Origin: Ferruginibacter yonginensis | GTDB lineage: Bacteria > Bacteroidota > Bacteroidia > Chitinophagales > Chitinophagaceae | Direction of reading: 5' to 3' | Assembly: GCF_042651465.1 (NCBI RefSeq) | Contig: NZ_JBHSCZ010000001.1 | Location: 496,001 to 560,000, forward strand | Length of the DNA: 64,000 nucleotides | Shown here: piece by piece, positions 41,513 through 50,568 of the stretch | Numbering within the stretch: the first letter of the stretch is position 1 | Layout of the letters: every line of letters starts with the position of its first letter | Translations under genes and position numbers: made by a program | The notes under the pieces: generated by a model | What the model was told of the DNA's origin: nothing | Databases searched by the model: none | What the model saw: the letters and a program-made list of their open reading frames with translations, nothing else

Positions 41513-42580
41513 ATGAAAACAGCGTTAATTACAGGAATAACAGGACAAGATGGTGCATATTTAGCTGAATTATTATTAGAAAAGGGTTACAACGTTCATG
41601 GTATTAAGAGAAGAAGTTCATTAATGAATACCGACAGAATTGATGATCTAATTTTTGATGATTCTATTTCAGACAGATTTCATTTACATTATGGCGATTT
41701 AACGGATTCAAGTAGTCTATTAAGAATAATTCAACAAACTCAGCCTGATGAAATATATAATTTAGGCGCTCAAAGTCATGTACAGGTAAGTTTTGAAACG
41801 CCAGAGTATACCGCAAATTCTGATGGAATTGGCGTTTTGAGAATTTTAGAAGCAATTAGAATATTAGGATTAACAAAAAAGACGAAATTTTATCAGGCAT
41901 CAACTTCAGAATTATATGGTTTAGTTCAAGAAATTCCACAAAAAGAAACTACCCCTTTCTACCCTCGTTCTCCTTACGGTGTTGCAAAATTATATGGCTA
42001 TTGGATCACTGTAAACTATAGAGAATCGTATGACATGTTTGCCGTGAACGGTATTTTATTTAACCATGAAAGTCCTTTAAGAGGAGAAAGTTTTGTTACA
42101 AGAAAAATTACAATTGGTGTAAGCCGAATAGTTTTAGGGTTAGATGAATCACCACTTCTCTTAGGAAATTTGGATGCAAAGAGAGATTGGGGGCACGCCA
42201 AAGACTATGTAGAAGGTATGTGGTTGATCATGCAGCAAGATAAACCTGATGATTATGTTTTAGCTACTGGTATTACCACCACTATTAGAGAATTTATTAT
42301 AATGTCATTCAATGAAGTGGGTATTACGCTTGATTTTACCGGTGAAGGTGTTGATGAAAAAGCATTTGTAAAATCATGTAACAATGATAAGTATCAATTA
42401 CCAATAGGAAAACAAGTTATAGGAATTCACCCAAGATATTTTAGGCCAGCAGAAGTTGAGCTATTGATTGGCGATGCTACAAAAGCAAACACTCAATTAG
42501 GTTGGAAACCAAAATACGATTTACCTATGTTAGTAAAAGAAATGATGAGCGAAGAATTAAAGTATCAATTAAAAAAATAA
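41513..42580 (+). CDS. gmd: GDP-mannose 4,6-dehydratase
   Basis: Converts GDP-D-mannose to GDP-4-keto-6-deoxy-mannose, the precursor of GDP-rhamnose and GDP-fucose. The 355 residues match the family: cofactor loop ITGITGQDGAYLAELLL, HGIKRRSSLMNTDRID, HYGDLTDSSSL, the catalytic STSELYG, YGVAK (intact YxxxK), LFNHESPLRGESFVTRKI, and RDWGHAKDYVEGMW. I chose ATG 41513. A TTG at 41483 lies inside the promoter box. It is flanked by the Rmd-like reductase 5 kb upstream and a Gmd-like gene downstream on the other strand. Confidence 0.97.
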   Translation: MKTALITGITGQDGAYLAELLLEKGYNVHGIKRRSSLMNTDRIDDLIFDDSISDRFHLHYGDLTDSSSLLRIIQQTQPDEIYNLGAQSHVQVSFETPEYTANSDGIGVLRILEAIRILGLTKKTKFYQASTSELYGLVQEIPQKETTPFYPRSPYGVAKLYGYWITVNYRESYDMFAVNGILFNHESPLRGESFVTRKITIGVSRIVLGLDESPLLLGNLDAKRDWGHAKDYVEGMWLIMQQDKPDDYVLATGITTTIREFIIMSFNEVGITLDFTGEGVDEKAFVKSCNNDKYQLPIGKQVIGIHPRYFRPAEVELLIGDATKANTQLGWKPKYDLPMLVKEMMSEELKYQLKK

Positions 42581-42611
42581 AAAAAAGGTTGCACTATTGC
42601 AACCTTTTTTT
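42581..42611. terminator. Bidirectional terminator between gmd and the GT9-like gene
   Basis: GGTTGCA (42587-42593) and TGCAACC (42598-42604) form a 7-bp stem with a 4-nt loop, with A-run and T-run flanks. The stop codon of the minus-strand gene lies in the hairpin loop. Confidence 0.92.
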
Positions 42612-43703
42612 ATAAAAATTATGTGCAAATCGAAAGGGTGATAATAATAAGCCTTGTAAAAAATTTTTGATAAATTTCGGGTGTAACCCATATTTCAATT
42701 TCATTACCATGAAATGTTTAACAATTGCTTTAAAAGAACCATACACTAATAAATTATAAACAATAACAGATGTAGTTTTAAATTGAATATTCCATTGTTG
42801 ATTAAAATTCAATTGGTTTTCAAATCCGTTTTTCAATATTCCAGAAACACATTCAAATATTAAATTTTCATCAAATTTGAATAATTCAATTAAACCGTTG
42901 TGTTGAACATTATAACGATTAAAATCTACAGAAGGTATATTAATAAAAATCGTATCTGGATTTAATAATTGTACCATTGGTAAAAATTTGGCTCCTGTAC
43001 TAGTTGTCAACCAGGTAATTCCACTACTGCATCCAATTAACAATGTACAATAATGAGTTAAAGCTGCGTTTTCTCTCACAGATAGCTCACTTGCATCAAT
43101 AATTTGGGAAGTACTTTCAAATTTATTTGCAGAACTTAAGATTATACAAGTTGATGGAATCATCACAAGTTTTTCCGCAATGTTTTTAACAAGTGTAAAA
43201 TTTAAATCAACTTGACCACTCTGTGGTGCATATTCCCAGAGTATTACATTTTTAAATGTATCAATACTATGTTTTAATACAAAATTTTGAACATTATCTA
43301 ACTCGGAAGAAGTATTTTTTAATATTGGTTGAATTGGTACATTTATTTTTTGTGGATATGCATTTAAAATCATACCTCTAATTGTACCATCATATAGAGC
43401 TAAATTAGTATCAATATTCGTTGTTATGAAAACTTCATCCCATTTCCCATTTTTTTTTTCAAGAAGAACTTTTTTCTTGTATTGTCTAAATGCGTTTATA
43501 TCATTTTTTTTCACATCTTTTACTACCACTACATTATCAACATATTCATTGTTATTAATAATATTTTTACAAAAATCAGCAATTGCCCACGTAAGATCAC
43601 AATTTGGATAATCTATTTTTATTTGCCGAGCAATAGTTGTGGCGTATAAGCAATCACCATTTGAAAATAATTGTACAAGCAAAATTTTTTGAGAAGTGTT
43701 CAT
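42594..43703 (-). CDS. Glycosyltransferase family 9-like protein
   Basis: A 369-residue protein with the fold of ADP-heptose:LPS heptosyltransferases. The N-terminus ILLVQLFSNGDCLYATTIARQIK is the GT9 first strand and glycine loop. The C-terminal nucleotide half has LLIGCSSGITWLTTSTGAK in place of the usual SGPMHLA block. The donor sugar is not certain. It is the last gene of the seven-gene minus-strand glycan operon, 2 nt after the Gmd-like gene. The C-terminus (about 310-369) is basic and hydrophobic, suggesting membrane association. Confidence 0.78.
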   Translation of the reverse strand: MNTSQKILLVQLFSNGDCLYATTIARQIKIDYPNCDLTWAIADFCKNIINNNEYVDNVVVVKDVKKNDINAFRQYKKKVLLEKKNGKWDEVFITTNIDTNLALYDGTIRGMILNAYPQKINVPIQPILKNTSSELDNVQNFVLKHSIDTFKNVILWEYAPQSGQVDLNFTLVKNIAEKLVMIPSTCIILSSANKFESTSQIIDASELSVRENAALTHYCTLLIGCSSGITWLTTSTGAKFLPMVQLLNPDTIFINIPSVDFNRYNVQHNGLIELFKFDENLIFECVSGILKNGFENQLNFNQQWNIQFKTTSVIVYNLLVYGSFKAIVKHFMVMKLKYGLHPKFIKNFLQGLLLSPFRFAHNFYKKRLQ

Positions 43704-43705
43704 GG

Positions 43706-44572
43706 TTATTGCATCATTAATTTAGCTAGTTTTTTAAAAGATATTTCAGGTTTGTACCCAATTTTTTTAATGGTACTGTTATCAGAAACTAGTACTTTAT
43801 AAGATGATTTAAATTTATCATCGATCACAATTCTATTTGTTAAATCAACATCTACAATTTTAAAACATTCGTTAATAAAAGCTTCAATACTGTATCCTTC
43901 ACCATTACTTAAATTAGCTTCATAAACAGCATCTTGATTCATAAATAGCCAAAGTGCATTTACAATATCGCCAGCAAAAGCCCATTCTTTAACAACTGAT
44001 TTATCACCTATTGTCAATGTGCTAATTATACCAAGTTTAATCTTTTTTACATTTTCACAAATCATTTTAGTAACATGCCGTTCAGTTCGTAGTGGACTGT
44101 CATGATTAAAAAAGTATCCAACATATACTTTTAAACCTAATGACCTGTAATATCTTGCTGCTTCTACACTTTGAATGCGACATAGAGAATATGCATCATT
44201 TGCATAAAAATCATCCGTTTCTTTAATAGGTATTCCTTTATTTAAAAATTGTAATCCACTACCAGAAATAAATACTTTCGTTTTCGGTAGGTATTGATAT
44301 ACCACTTCGAGTAAAACCATGGTACTTGTAACTATAGAATTATAGTTTTCTAAAACAAAAGCATGATTAGTACTTGAGTTGGCAGCAAAATGAAAAATAT
44401 AATTTGGTTTTTCGTTTACCAATAAATTTTTAATTGGGTCAAATGATGTTATATCAATATTTACATAACCTGCACTTCTACTTATACCTACAACATTTAT
44501 ATTTAAAGACTCTAATAATTGAGTTAAGTATATACCATCTTGCCCAGCAGCACCTAAAATAATTGCTTTCAT
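43706..44572 (-). CDS. Gmd-like nucleotide-sugar dehydrogenase with altered active site
   Basis: A 288-residue short-chain dehydrogenase clearly related to GDP-mannose 4,6-dehydratase: cofactor loop ILGAAGQDGIYLTQLLES, FHFAANSS, and FNHDSPLRTERHVTKMI, a close match to the Gmd substrate loop. The catalytic region differs, though. The STSELYG block reads SGSGLQF and the YxxxK motif reads YSLCR. The Glu and Lys of the dehydratase are thus missing. It may be a reductase, an epimerase or a non-catalytic partner. I start at ATG 44572. An ATG at 44587 overlaps the upstream GT4 gene. Confidence 0.8.
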   Translation of the reverse strand: MKAIILGAAGQDGIYLTQLLESLNINVVGISRSAGYVNIDITSFDPIKNLLVNEKPNYIFHFAANSSTNHAFVLENYNSIVTSTMVLLEVVYQYLPKTKVFISGSGLQFLNKGIPIKETDDFYANDAYSLCRIQSVEAARYYRSLGLKVYVGYFFNHDSPLRTERHVTKMICENVKKIKLGIISTLTIGDKSVVKEWAFAGDIVNALWLFMNQDAVYEANLSNGEGYSIEAFINECFKIVDVDLTNRIVIDDKFKSSYKVLVSDNSTIKKIGYKPEISFKKLAKLMMQ

Positions 44573-44576
44573 AATA

Positions 44577-45788
44577 TTATCTTTCATTTATTGCATGAAA
44601 AAATTGATGGTATAATTCAGCCGTTTTTTCCCATGAAAATTGTTGTGCCCTTTTTATTCCTAATGTGGCAAAATGATTTCTTTCATGTTCATTGTTACAT
44701 AGTTTATCAAGTGCTTCTGCTATCTCAATAATATTGTCTGGATCAACCAATAAACCACTTGAACCAACTACTTCAGGTAATGAAGTTTTATTTGAAGAAA
44801 TTACTGGCGTTCCACATTGCATAGCTTCTAAAACAGGTAATCCAAAACCTTCGTAATATGATAAAAATATAAAACAAATTGCGTTTGAATAAATTATAGC
44901 CAAATCTTTGGTATCAATAAAAGTGGATGGCATTACTATCTTTGAACGAACAAATGATGTAATTTTAAGCTCATTCAGCATATTCATACTATGGGAAAGG
45001 TTACCCGTTACTAATAATTTGATATCAGTATTTGAATTTTGCAAAATAAACTCGTTGAAACCTTTTATAATATTTCGAATATTTTTACGCTTATCACTAC
45101 CAGAGACAGTTAATATATAACGATGTGGTATTTGGTATTTAGCTTTTATTTTTTCAAAACTATAAGCATCAACATTGTTGTAAAATAATTTAGGAGAAGC
45201 TGCTAACGGTGCAACAAAAACTTGATCACTTCTTATTGATTTATCATAATTAAGTAAATCATTTTTTGAATATTCAGATATTGCAATAGCATAATTATTT
45301 TTAATGGCATTTACAATATTTTGTGTAATGGATACCATTTTATTATTATATCCTGCCCTTACTAGTGGTATAATATCTAAAAATGTAATTGATTTTTTTA
45401 AATTTTGTTTAGTAACGTAGTCATCAAATGGATGATAAAAAGAATGATAGATATTTTTATTATTCAGATGATAATTCGGTGTTACTAGTTTTTTTAAAAT
45501 GGGATGTTTAAAAAGTGATTTCCATTTTAAAATATCCCAACACCTTTGATAACCTTGAGAAATTACAGATGTTGCTGCTGTTCCATAATTTTCATACACA
45601 TATTGCTTTAAGTTTTTATCATACTTCTCAATTTTTATGTTGCTTGCAAAACTTAAATTTAGATCATCATAAGAATGTAAACAATGGGTAACTTCTTCGG
45701 CAAGGCGCATCATTCCATCTCTGTTATTTGCACGAATTTGGCATTCGGCAAATAACCTTCCATCTAAAACAACATCTACCTTACCCAT
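44577..45788 (-). CDS. Glycosyltransferase family 4
   Basis: A 403-residue GT-B glycosyltransferase. The N-terminal half has DVVLDGRLFAECQ and NRDGMMRLAEEV, a mannosyltransferase-like acceptor domain. The C-terminal half has the donor-site strand YILTVSGSDKRKNIRNIIKGF and the E-x7-E motif within SYYEGFGLPVLEAMQCGTPV, then SNKTSLPEVVG. The donor is probably a GDP- or UDP-hexose. It is the fifth gene of the minus-strand glycan operon, with its start 4 nt after the end of the methyltransferase gene. Confidence 0.93.
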   Translation of the reverse strand: MGKVDVVLDGRLFAECQIRANNRDGMMRLAEEVTHCLHSYDDLNLSFASNIKIEKYDKNLKQYVYENYGTAATSVISQGYQRCWDILKWKSLFKHPILKKLVTPNYHLNNKNIYHSFYHPFDDYVTKQNLKKSITFLDIIPLVRAGYNNKMVSITQNIVNAIKNNYAIAISEYSKNDLLNYDKSIRSDQVFVAPLAASPKLFYNNVDAYSFEKIKAKYQIPHRYILTVSGSDKRKNIRNIIKGFNEFILQNSNTDIKLLVTGNLSHSMNMLNELKITSFVRSKIVMPSTFIDTKDLAIIYSNAICFIFLSYYEGFGLPVLEAMQCGTPVISSNKTSLPEVVGSSGLLVDPDNIIEIAEALDKLCNNEHERNHFATLGIKRAQQFSWEKTAELYHQFFHAINER

Positions 45789-45792
45789 ATTT

Positions 45793-46581
45793 TTACTTAT
45801 GCTTTAAAAATACCCATTCCATAAATTTATTTTTTTCCAAACCTCCTCTATGTTCTTGAACGGAAAACGCTTTTTCTTCATCGGTTAGTTCATTCATAGA
45901 TGAAACAAAATCGTAATTAACGTTCCAATTGTTGTACATTTCAATAGTATGGCTATTTTTATAATTGTTTAAAAGAATATGTTTCATATCAATATTTTCA
46001 TGATCATGTAATTCTATCAAAATATCAACTTTTGATAATTTACTTATTACTATAGCATCATTAAATAAAGTATATTCATATCCTTCACAATCACAAATTA
46101 TTAAGGTATTTTCCTGAAATGAAAAACTTCGTAGTGAATCAACTGTACAAGCATTATTAATGATAACATTATTAGCACCATTTAATTGGGCCATTTGTTG
46201 ACAAAATAAAATATCTTCTTCATTCATTTCAAAACAATGTACAATTGATTGTGGCAATTTTACAGCTAGTCCAACTGCATAATAACCTTCTGCAGAACCG
46301 ATATCAATTATTTGTTTATACGAATGATTGATAATTTTTGTAAACAGGTTGTGTAAATGCGCTTCATAACTTCCTAAAATTTTAGGTACTAAACTAAGTT
46401 GTAAAATATTTAACGACGGGTATTGTAACCCTTTAAATGGCCCGTATAAAACTTTATTTTGAGGCGCAATTTTTTGAATAATTTCCTTACCTTTTTTTAT
46501 AATTGACGCAGTATTTTTATCATGAATAGGATGAATTACGTATCCTAAAATTTTAAAAAATTTAATGAATAACTTTTTCAT
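45793..46581 (-). CDS. FkbM-type SAM methyltransferase, divergent
   Basis: A 262-residue protein with a class I methyltransferase core (about 85-200). The SAM-binding strand and glycine loop are IIDIGSAEGYYAVGLAV. The motif II acid is in VHCFEMNEEDI, and DCEGYEYTLFND resembles the DVEG(Y/F)E of FkbM family sugar O-methyltransferases. The N-terminal 80 residues are unassigned, with YGPFKGLQYPSLN. The target is probably a glycan hydroxyl, inferred from the operon. It lies between another FkbM gene and a GT4 gene, with gaps of 2 and 4 nt. Confidence 0.78.
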   Translation of the reverse strand: MKKLFIKFFKILGYVIHPIHDKNTASIIKKGKEIIQKIAPQNKVLYGPFKGLQYPSLNILQLSLVPKILGSYEAHLHNLFTKIINHSYKQIIDIGSAEGYYAVGLAVKLPQSIVHCFEMNEEDILFCQQMAQLNGANNVIINNACTVDSLRSFSFQENTLIICDCEGYEYTLFNDAIVISKLSKVDILIELHDHENIDMKHILLNNYKNSHTIEMYNNWNVNYDFVSSMNELTDEEKAFSVQEHRGGLEKNKFMEWVFLKHK

Positions 46582-46583
46582 AT

Positions 46584-47318
46584 TTACTTAAATAATAAAT
46601 TATTATCAACGAATATTGTGTTGATACCAGTATGAGCGTAAGCAGAATAATTATGTGTGGCTAAAAATTGAGCTATTGCGTCATTACTTTTTTTAATGTG
46701 AGATTGTGAGTAATGAACGGTTTCTATACATAACAGCTTAGGCCTCCATCTAGAGAAATTAAGTGTTTTTAATATGTCTAAATCCAAACCTTCTACATCA
46801 ATAGAAATAAAATCAGGAGCTTCATTCTCAAAATAGGTTGCTAAAATTGTATTAATTGGTTTTACAGGAATTTTTCTTATTTCAGCAATTTTTATATTTG
46901 TAGTATTATTAACATATGTAGCTTCTTCCTTTGAAAAAGTACTCAAACCTTTTTCCTTATCATTTTCATTGAAAATATAAAAATCTAAAACTTCTTCTTT
47001 TCCGCTACCAGAAACACCTATGTTTAAGCATATATCATGTTTACGATGCTTTTTAATTTTTGAAATTAAATCAGGATTAGGTTCAATTATGACGCCTCTA
47101 TTACCCTCCAAATAAAAATAATAACTATTGTTAATGTCAATTGGATTGTTAGTACCAATTTCTAGATAGGTTACTTTTTTTAGACCTAATGATCTAAAAA
47201 AAAATTTCATAACTCTATCTTCACCAGCTTGAGAAAAACTAATAAACTCTTTATAATTGGGTGAAGTAAATATGTAAAATAGAGATTTTATAAAGGGCTT
47301 TACCCGGTTAAATTTCAT
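46584..47318 (-). CDS. FkbM family methyltransferase
   Basis: A 244-residue class I SAM methyltransferase of the FkbM (Methyltransf_21) family. Motifs: SQAGEDRVMKFFF near the start, YLEIGTNNPIDINNSYYFYLEG (SAM loop), VIIEPNPDLISKIKKHR, and the hallmark PDFISIDVEGLDLDILKTLNF. Members O-methylate sugars or fatty chains. The genomic setting points to a hydroxyl of the surface glycan. It starts 5 nt after the C-methyltransferase stop. Confidence 0.9.
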   Translation of the reverse strand: MKFNRVKPFIKSLFYIFTSPNYKEFISFSQAGEDRVMKFFFRSLGLKKVTYLEIGTNNPIDINNSYYFYLEGNRGVIIEPNPDLISKIKKHRKHDICLNIGVSGSGKEEVLDFYIFNENDKEKGLSTFSKEEATYVNNTTNIKIAEIRKIPVKPINTILATYFENEAPDFISIDVEGLDLDILKTLNFSRWRPKLLCIETVHYSQSHIKKSNDAIAQFLATHNYSAYAHTGINTIFVDNNLLFK

Positions 47319-47323
47319 TTAAA

Positions 47324-48583
47324 TCAACGTTTTTCAATTACAATTTTAGGTATAGGGAAAATAAAAGCAGTACCTTTTTCTAAAGCCGCTTTTTCACGAA
47401 CTACAAATTCATCTTTAAAGTGCCATGGAAGTACCAAATAATAGTCTGGATTCATAGCTCTACTTTCTGCTTCACTAATAATGCTAATATCTGTACCAAG
47501 AGTTTTTGCACCATATTTATCAGGGTTTCTTTCCGCAGCATATTCAATCAAATTTTTATCTATACCGCACCACTGCAATATCGTATTGCCCTTAGTTGAG
47601 GCACCATAAACATGTATTTTTTTTCCATCATTTTTTAGTTTTACTAATAAATCATTTAATTCTACTTTTAATTTTTCTATCCTATTTTGAAAATCAATAT
47701 AAGGCTTATCGGTATCTAACTCTAAATCAAACTCTTTATGCCTAATTTCATTAATTAACTGATAGTTTTCAATACTATCATGTTTACTACTTTCTTTATG
47801 TGTTGCATAACACCTAATACTACCGCCATTAATATCGTTAAAGGAGATTTTAAAAATTTTCATATCGGACATACCTAAAATCTTTTCTAAAACTGCTAAG
47901 CTATAAAACTCCAGATGTTCATGACAAATAGTATCGTAACTATCTAACTCAAGCATTTTGGGCATATAGCTCATTTCAAATACCCACACACCAGTTGATG
48001 ATAAAAAACGCTTAATTCCTTTTACAAATTCCACCGGGTTTTCTAAATCATAAAACATAGCAATAGAGGTAATAACATCCATTTTTTTACCTTCTAACAA
48101 TTTAGATAGTTCCTCTGAAGGAAATATATCTTGAACAACAGTTGCTTCTTTCACTTCCTGAGCAACATCGCTTGGGTCGCAGCCATATTTAATAAAATGC
48201 TTAGGGTAATAACCTAAAAGCGTACCATCATTACATCCAATATCTAAAACTGATGGATGTTTAGTATCACCAACTGTGTCAATTACACTTTCTACAATAT
48301 TTTTTAAGTGATTACGCATTGTATCATTTGTACCACTTCTATACCAATAAGCTGCATATAAAATTTCAGATGGTACTGAATGTTCCATTTGTAATAATCC
48401 ACATGCATTTTCATCTTCTTCGGGATTACACCTCACTAATGAACAATCAATTTTACGTAGACTAGGTAACTCTTTACCTGGTTTAACAAAACTTCCTTGA
48501 AGATATTGAGGCCCCAAATTAATAACTCTTTTTAAAGCCTTTGAACCGCAAACACGGCATGTAGTTCTTTTACGAATATGCAT
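47324..48583 (-). CDS. Sugar C-methyltransferase (NovU/TylC3-like)
   Basis: A 419-residue SAM-dependent C-methyltransferase of nucleotide-deoxysugars. Three domains are visible: a zinc-binding N-terminus (about 8-70; CRVCG, then further Cys and MEH), the SAM domain (about 90-200; VLDIGCNDGTLLGYYPKH and YHEH-like CHEHLEFYS at about 220), and the C-terminal Methyltransf_14 domain (about 255-415; IHVYGASTKGNTILQWCGID). These enzymes methylate carbon 3 or a related ketosugar carbon. This would act on the Gmd product or another 4-keto sugar. Its ATG overlaps the stop of the upstream gene by one nt (TAATG). Confidence 0.92.
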   Translation of the reverse strand: MHIRKRTTCRVCGSKALKRVINLGPQYLQGSFVKPGKELPSLRKIDCSLVRCNPEEDENACGLLQMEHSVPSEILYAAYWYRSGTNDTMRNHLKNIVESVIDTVGDTKHPSVLDIGCNDGTLLGYYPKHFIKYGCDPSDVAQEVKEATVVQDIFPSEELSKLLEGKKMDVITSIAMFYDLENPVEFVKGIKRFLSSTGVWVFEMSYMPKMLELDSYDTICHEHLEFYSLAVLEKILGMSDMKIFKISFNDINGGSIRCYATHKESSKHDSIENYQLINEIRHKEFDLELDTDKPYIDFQNRIEKLKVELNDLLVKLKNDGKKIHVYGASTKGNTILQWCGIDKNLIEYAAERNPDKYGAKTLGTDISIISEAESRAMNPDYYLVLPWHFKDEFVVREKAALEKGTAFIFPIPKIVIEKR

Positions 48584-49029
48584 TAATTACTAGTTTTATT
48601 TTTTAAAAGTTCAGCAAATAAGTTGTTAAGTGCGTCAATGCACTTATTACGTTCTAAATTTAATTTGGCTAATTGTTTAACAACAATATTTTTTTCTTGA
48701 TCTGCAACTTTCTCAAATTCATATACCTTTTCCTGTTCATGCCATAATTTACAATTAATATCAGCTAATTGATAAAAAATCTCACCAAAATTACCTTCTA
48801 CATCTGCTACTTCATTACCCTCTTTTTTATATACTTTGTTTGCTTCAAAAGTAAGTTTTTCAAAGGGTATTTTATTATTGATTGCATCATTTATGTATTC
48901 ATTTACTTCTTTTTGCAAAAGAAGTGCTTGCTTTTCTAAACTTTCTAATCTTTTATCATCTGTGGTGTGATATTGCTTTAGTTTTACTATAGTCAATTTA
49001 TCACATAGCATACCAATTGTTTCTGCCAT
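48583..49029 (-). CDS. Small helical protein heading the glycan operon, unknown
   Basis: A 148-residue, mostly helical, hydrophilic protein starting METIG-like (MAETIGMLCDKLTIVKLKQ). It has ADINCKLWHEQEKVYEF near 100-118 and many Leu-Glu-Lys helices. It is similar by eye to uncharacterised DUF6165-like proteins of polysaccharide loci, but I cannot confirm this. I start at ATG 49029. The longer ATG at 49077 adds 16 residues and would contain the promoter box at 49055-49062. It ends by overlapping the C-methyltransferase start, so it is the first gene of the operon. Confidence 0.7.
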   Translation of the reverse strand: MAETIGMLCDKLTIVKLKQYHTTDDKRLESLEKQALLLQKEVNEYINDAINNKIPFEKLTFEANKVYKKEGNEVADVEGNFGEIFYQLADINCKLWHEQEKVYEFEKVADQEKNIVVKQLAKLNLERNKCIDALNNLFAELLKNKTSN

Positions 49030-49054
49030 TTTATTTATTATTACTTTTAGGTCG

Positions 49055-49062
49055 CAAAAATA
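49055..49062 (-). promoter_or_regulatory. Promoter -7 box of the glycan operon
   Basis: On the minus strand, TATTTTTG is an exact TAnnTTTG box 25 nt before the ATG at 49029. It lies inside the longer ORF that starts at 49077 and so favours the shorter start. No clear -33. Confidence 0.55.
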
Positions 49063-49089
49063 ACAATAACCAAGCACACTTCTTTATTC

Positions 49090-50568
49090 ATGGGTATAAT
49101 TCAAAAACAAGCTTTAAGGTCTACTATTTTCTTATTTGTTGGCTTTATGATAGGTGGACTTAATATTCTTGTTTTATTTCCAAAACTTACTGCATTAGAA
49201 ATAAACGGTTTAACAAGAGCATTTTTAGATGTTGGCGTTGTTTTGTCTACTTTGGCGGGCTTTGGTTCAGTATCAATGGTATATAAATTTTATCCCTACT
49301 ATAATTCGAATCTTAAAAAAAATGAAAATGATTTACCTTTTGTCACAATTTTAATGTGCCTTGCTGGTTTTATAATTATATGCTTTGTTGGATATTTTTT
49401 TAAAGATTTTATTTCTCGTAAATTAGGTAAAGCTCCTTTATTTGCTACCTATTTTTACTTAGTTTACCCAATCACTTTCTTTATGCTTCTTTTTGCTTGG
49501 CTTGAATCATTTGCATGGGCATTTAAAAAATCGGTATATAGCAATTTTCTACGAGAAACACTTATACGTTTTCTAACTACCATTTTAATATTATTATGTT
49601 GGTTCAATATTATACAAACTAGTTCATTCATCACTTTATTTTGCTGCATTTATATCATACCCGTTATTATTTTGTTTTATGTATTAAGAAAAACAAAATC
49701 TTTTTACTTCACTTTTAAATTTAGCAAAGTGACTAGAAGATATTGGAAAAAAATGTTCTTATACAGTATGTTTATTTTTGGTGCTAGCTTTTTACAAGTC
49801 GCTTCTCGAACAATGGATTCATTTGTAATTATTGGCTTGAAAGGCTTAGAGGCTACAGCAATTTTTCTTTTAGGTTCATATTTAGCCTCACTAATGGATC
49901 TACCACTAAGAAGCTTGATTTCAATTACTACACCAATAATATCTGAATCATGGAAAGAGAAAAATTATAATAATATTTTTGATATATATAAGAAAAGTAC
50001 CATCACACTTTTAGTTGCGGCCATTTTTATTTTTGGTGCTGTAATGTTGAATATAGATTCACTCATTAAATTTTTAGGCAAGAGTTATTTAGAAGTACCT
50101 TTTATTGTATTAATTATGGGGTTAGCAAGAACAATAGATTTAGGAACAGGCGTAAATGGACAAATAATTGCAACATCAATTAATTGGAAATTTGACTTTT
50201 TTACAAATGTATTATTAACCATTATTGCTTTACCTCTTAATTTTATTTTAATAAATAATTTTGGTATTATTGGAGGAGCTTATGCAACATTAATTGCTAC
50301 AAGTGTGTACAATTTAGTACGTTATTTGTTTATTTATTTTAAATATAAGTGGCAACCATACGGTTTGCCTCATTTAAAAATTATTTTTTTAGGGTTAATA
50401 GCCTTTATTATTGCTCATTTTATAACTGTATTTGACAATTTAATTTTAGACGTTTTAATTCGAAGTTTTATCTACACTTTAATTTTTATAGTAATTTTAT
50501 TTTATAGTAATGTTAGTAATGATATCAACAACATTATATTAAAATATTGGAATAAAATATTCAAATAA
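49090..50568 (+). CDS. Wzx-like polysaccharide flippase
   Basis: A 492-residue inner-membrane protein with about fourteen membrane helices, of the MATE-like polysaccharide transporter group. The N-terminus SVGF-like KQALRSTIFLFVGFMIGGLNILVLFPK and the mid-protein SRTMDSFVIIGLKGLEATAIFLLGSYLASL are typical of Wzx-type exporters, which move undecaprenyl-linked oligosaccharides to the periplasm. It diverges from the glycan operon. Its last 8 nt overlap the convergent mqnA gene. Confidence 0.9.
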   Translation: MGIIQKQALRSTIFLFVGFMIGGLNILVLFPKLTALEINGLTRAFLDVGVVLSTLAGFGSVSMVYKFYPYYNSNLKKNENDLPFVTILMCLAGFIIICFVGYFFKDFISRKLGKAPLFATYFYLVYPITFFMLLFAWLESFAWAFKKSVYSNFLRETLIRFLTTILILLCWFNIIQTSSFITLFCCIYIIPVIILFYVLRKTKSFYFTFKFSKVTRRYWKKMFLYSMFIFGASFLQVASRTMDSFVIIGLKGLEATAIFLLGSYLASLMDLPLRSLISITTPIISESWKEKNYNNIFDIYKKSTITLLVAAIFIFGAVMLNIDSLIKFLGKSYLEVPFIVLIMGLARTIDLGTGVNGQIIATSINWKFDFFTNVLLTIIALPLNFILINNFGIIGGAYATLIATSVYNLVRYLFIYFKYKWQPYGLPHLKIIFLGLIAFIIAHFITVFDNLILDVLIRSFIYTLIFIVILFYSNVSNDINNIILKYWNKIFK

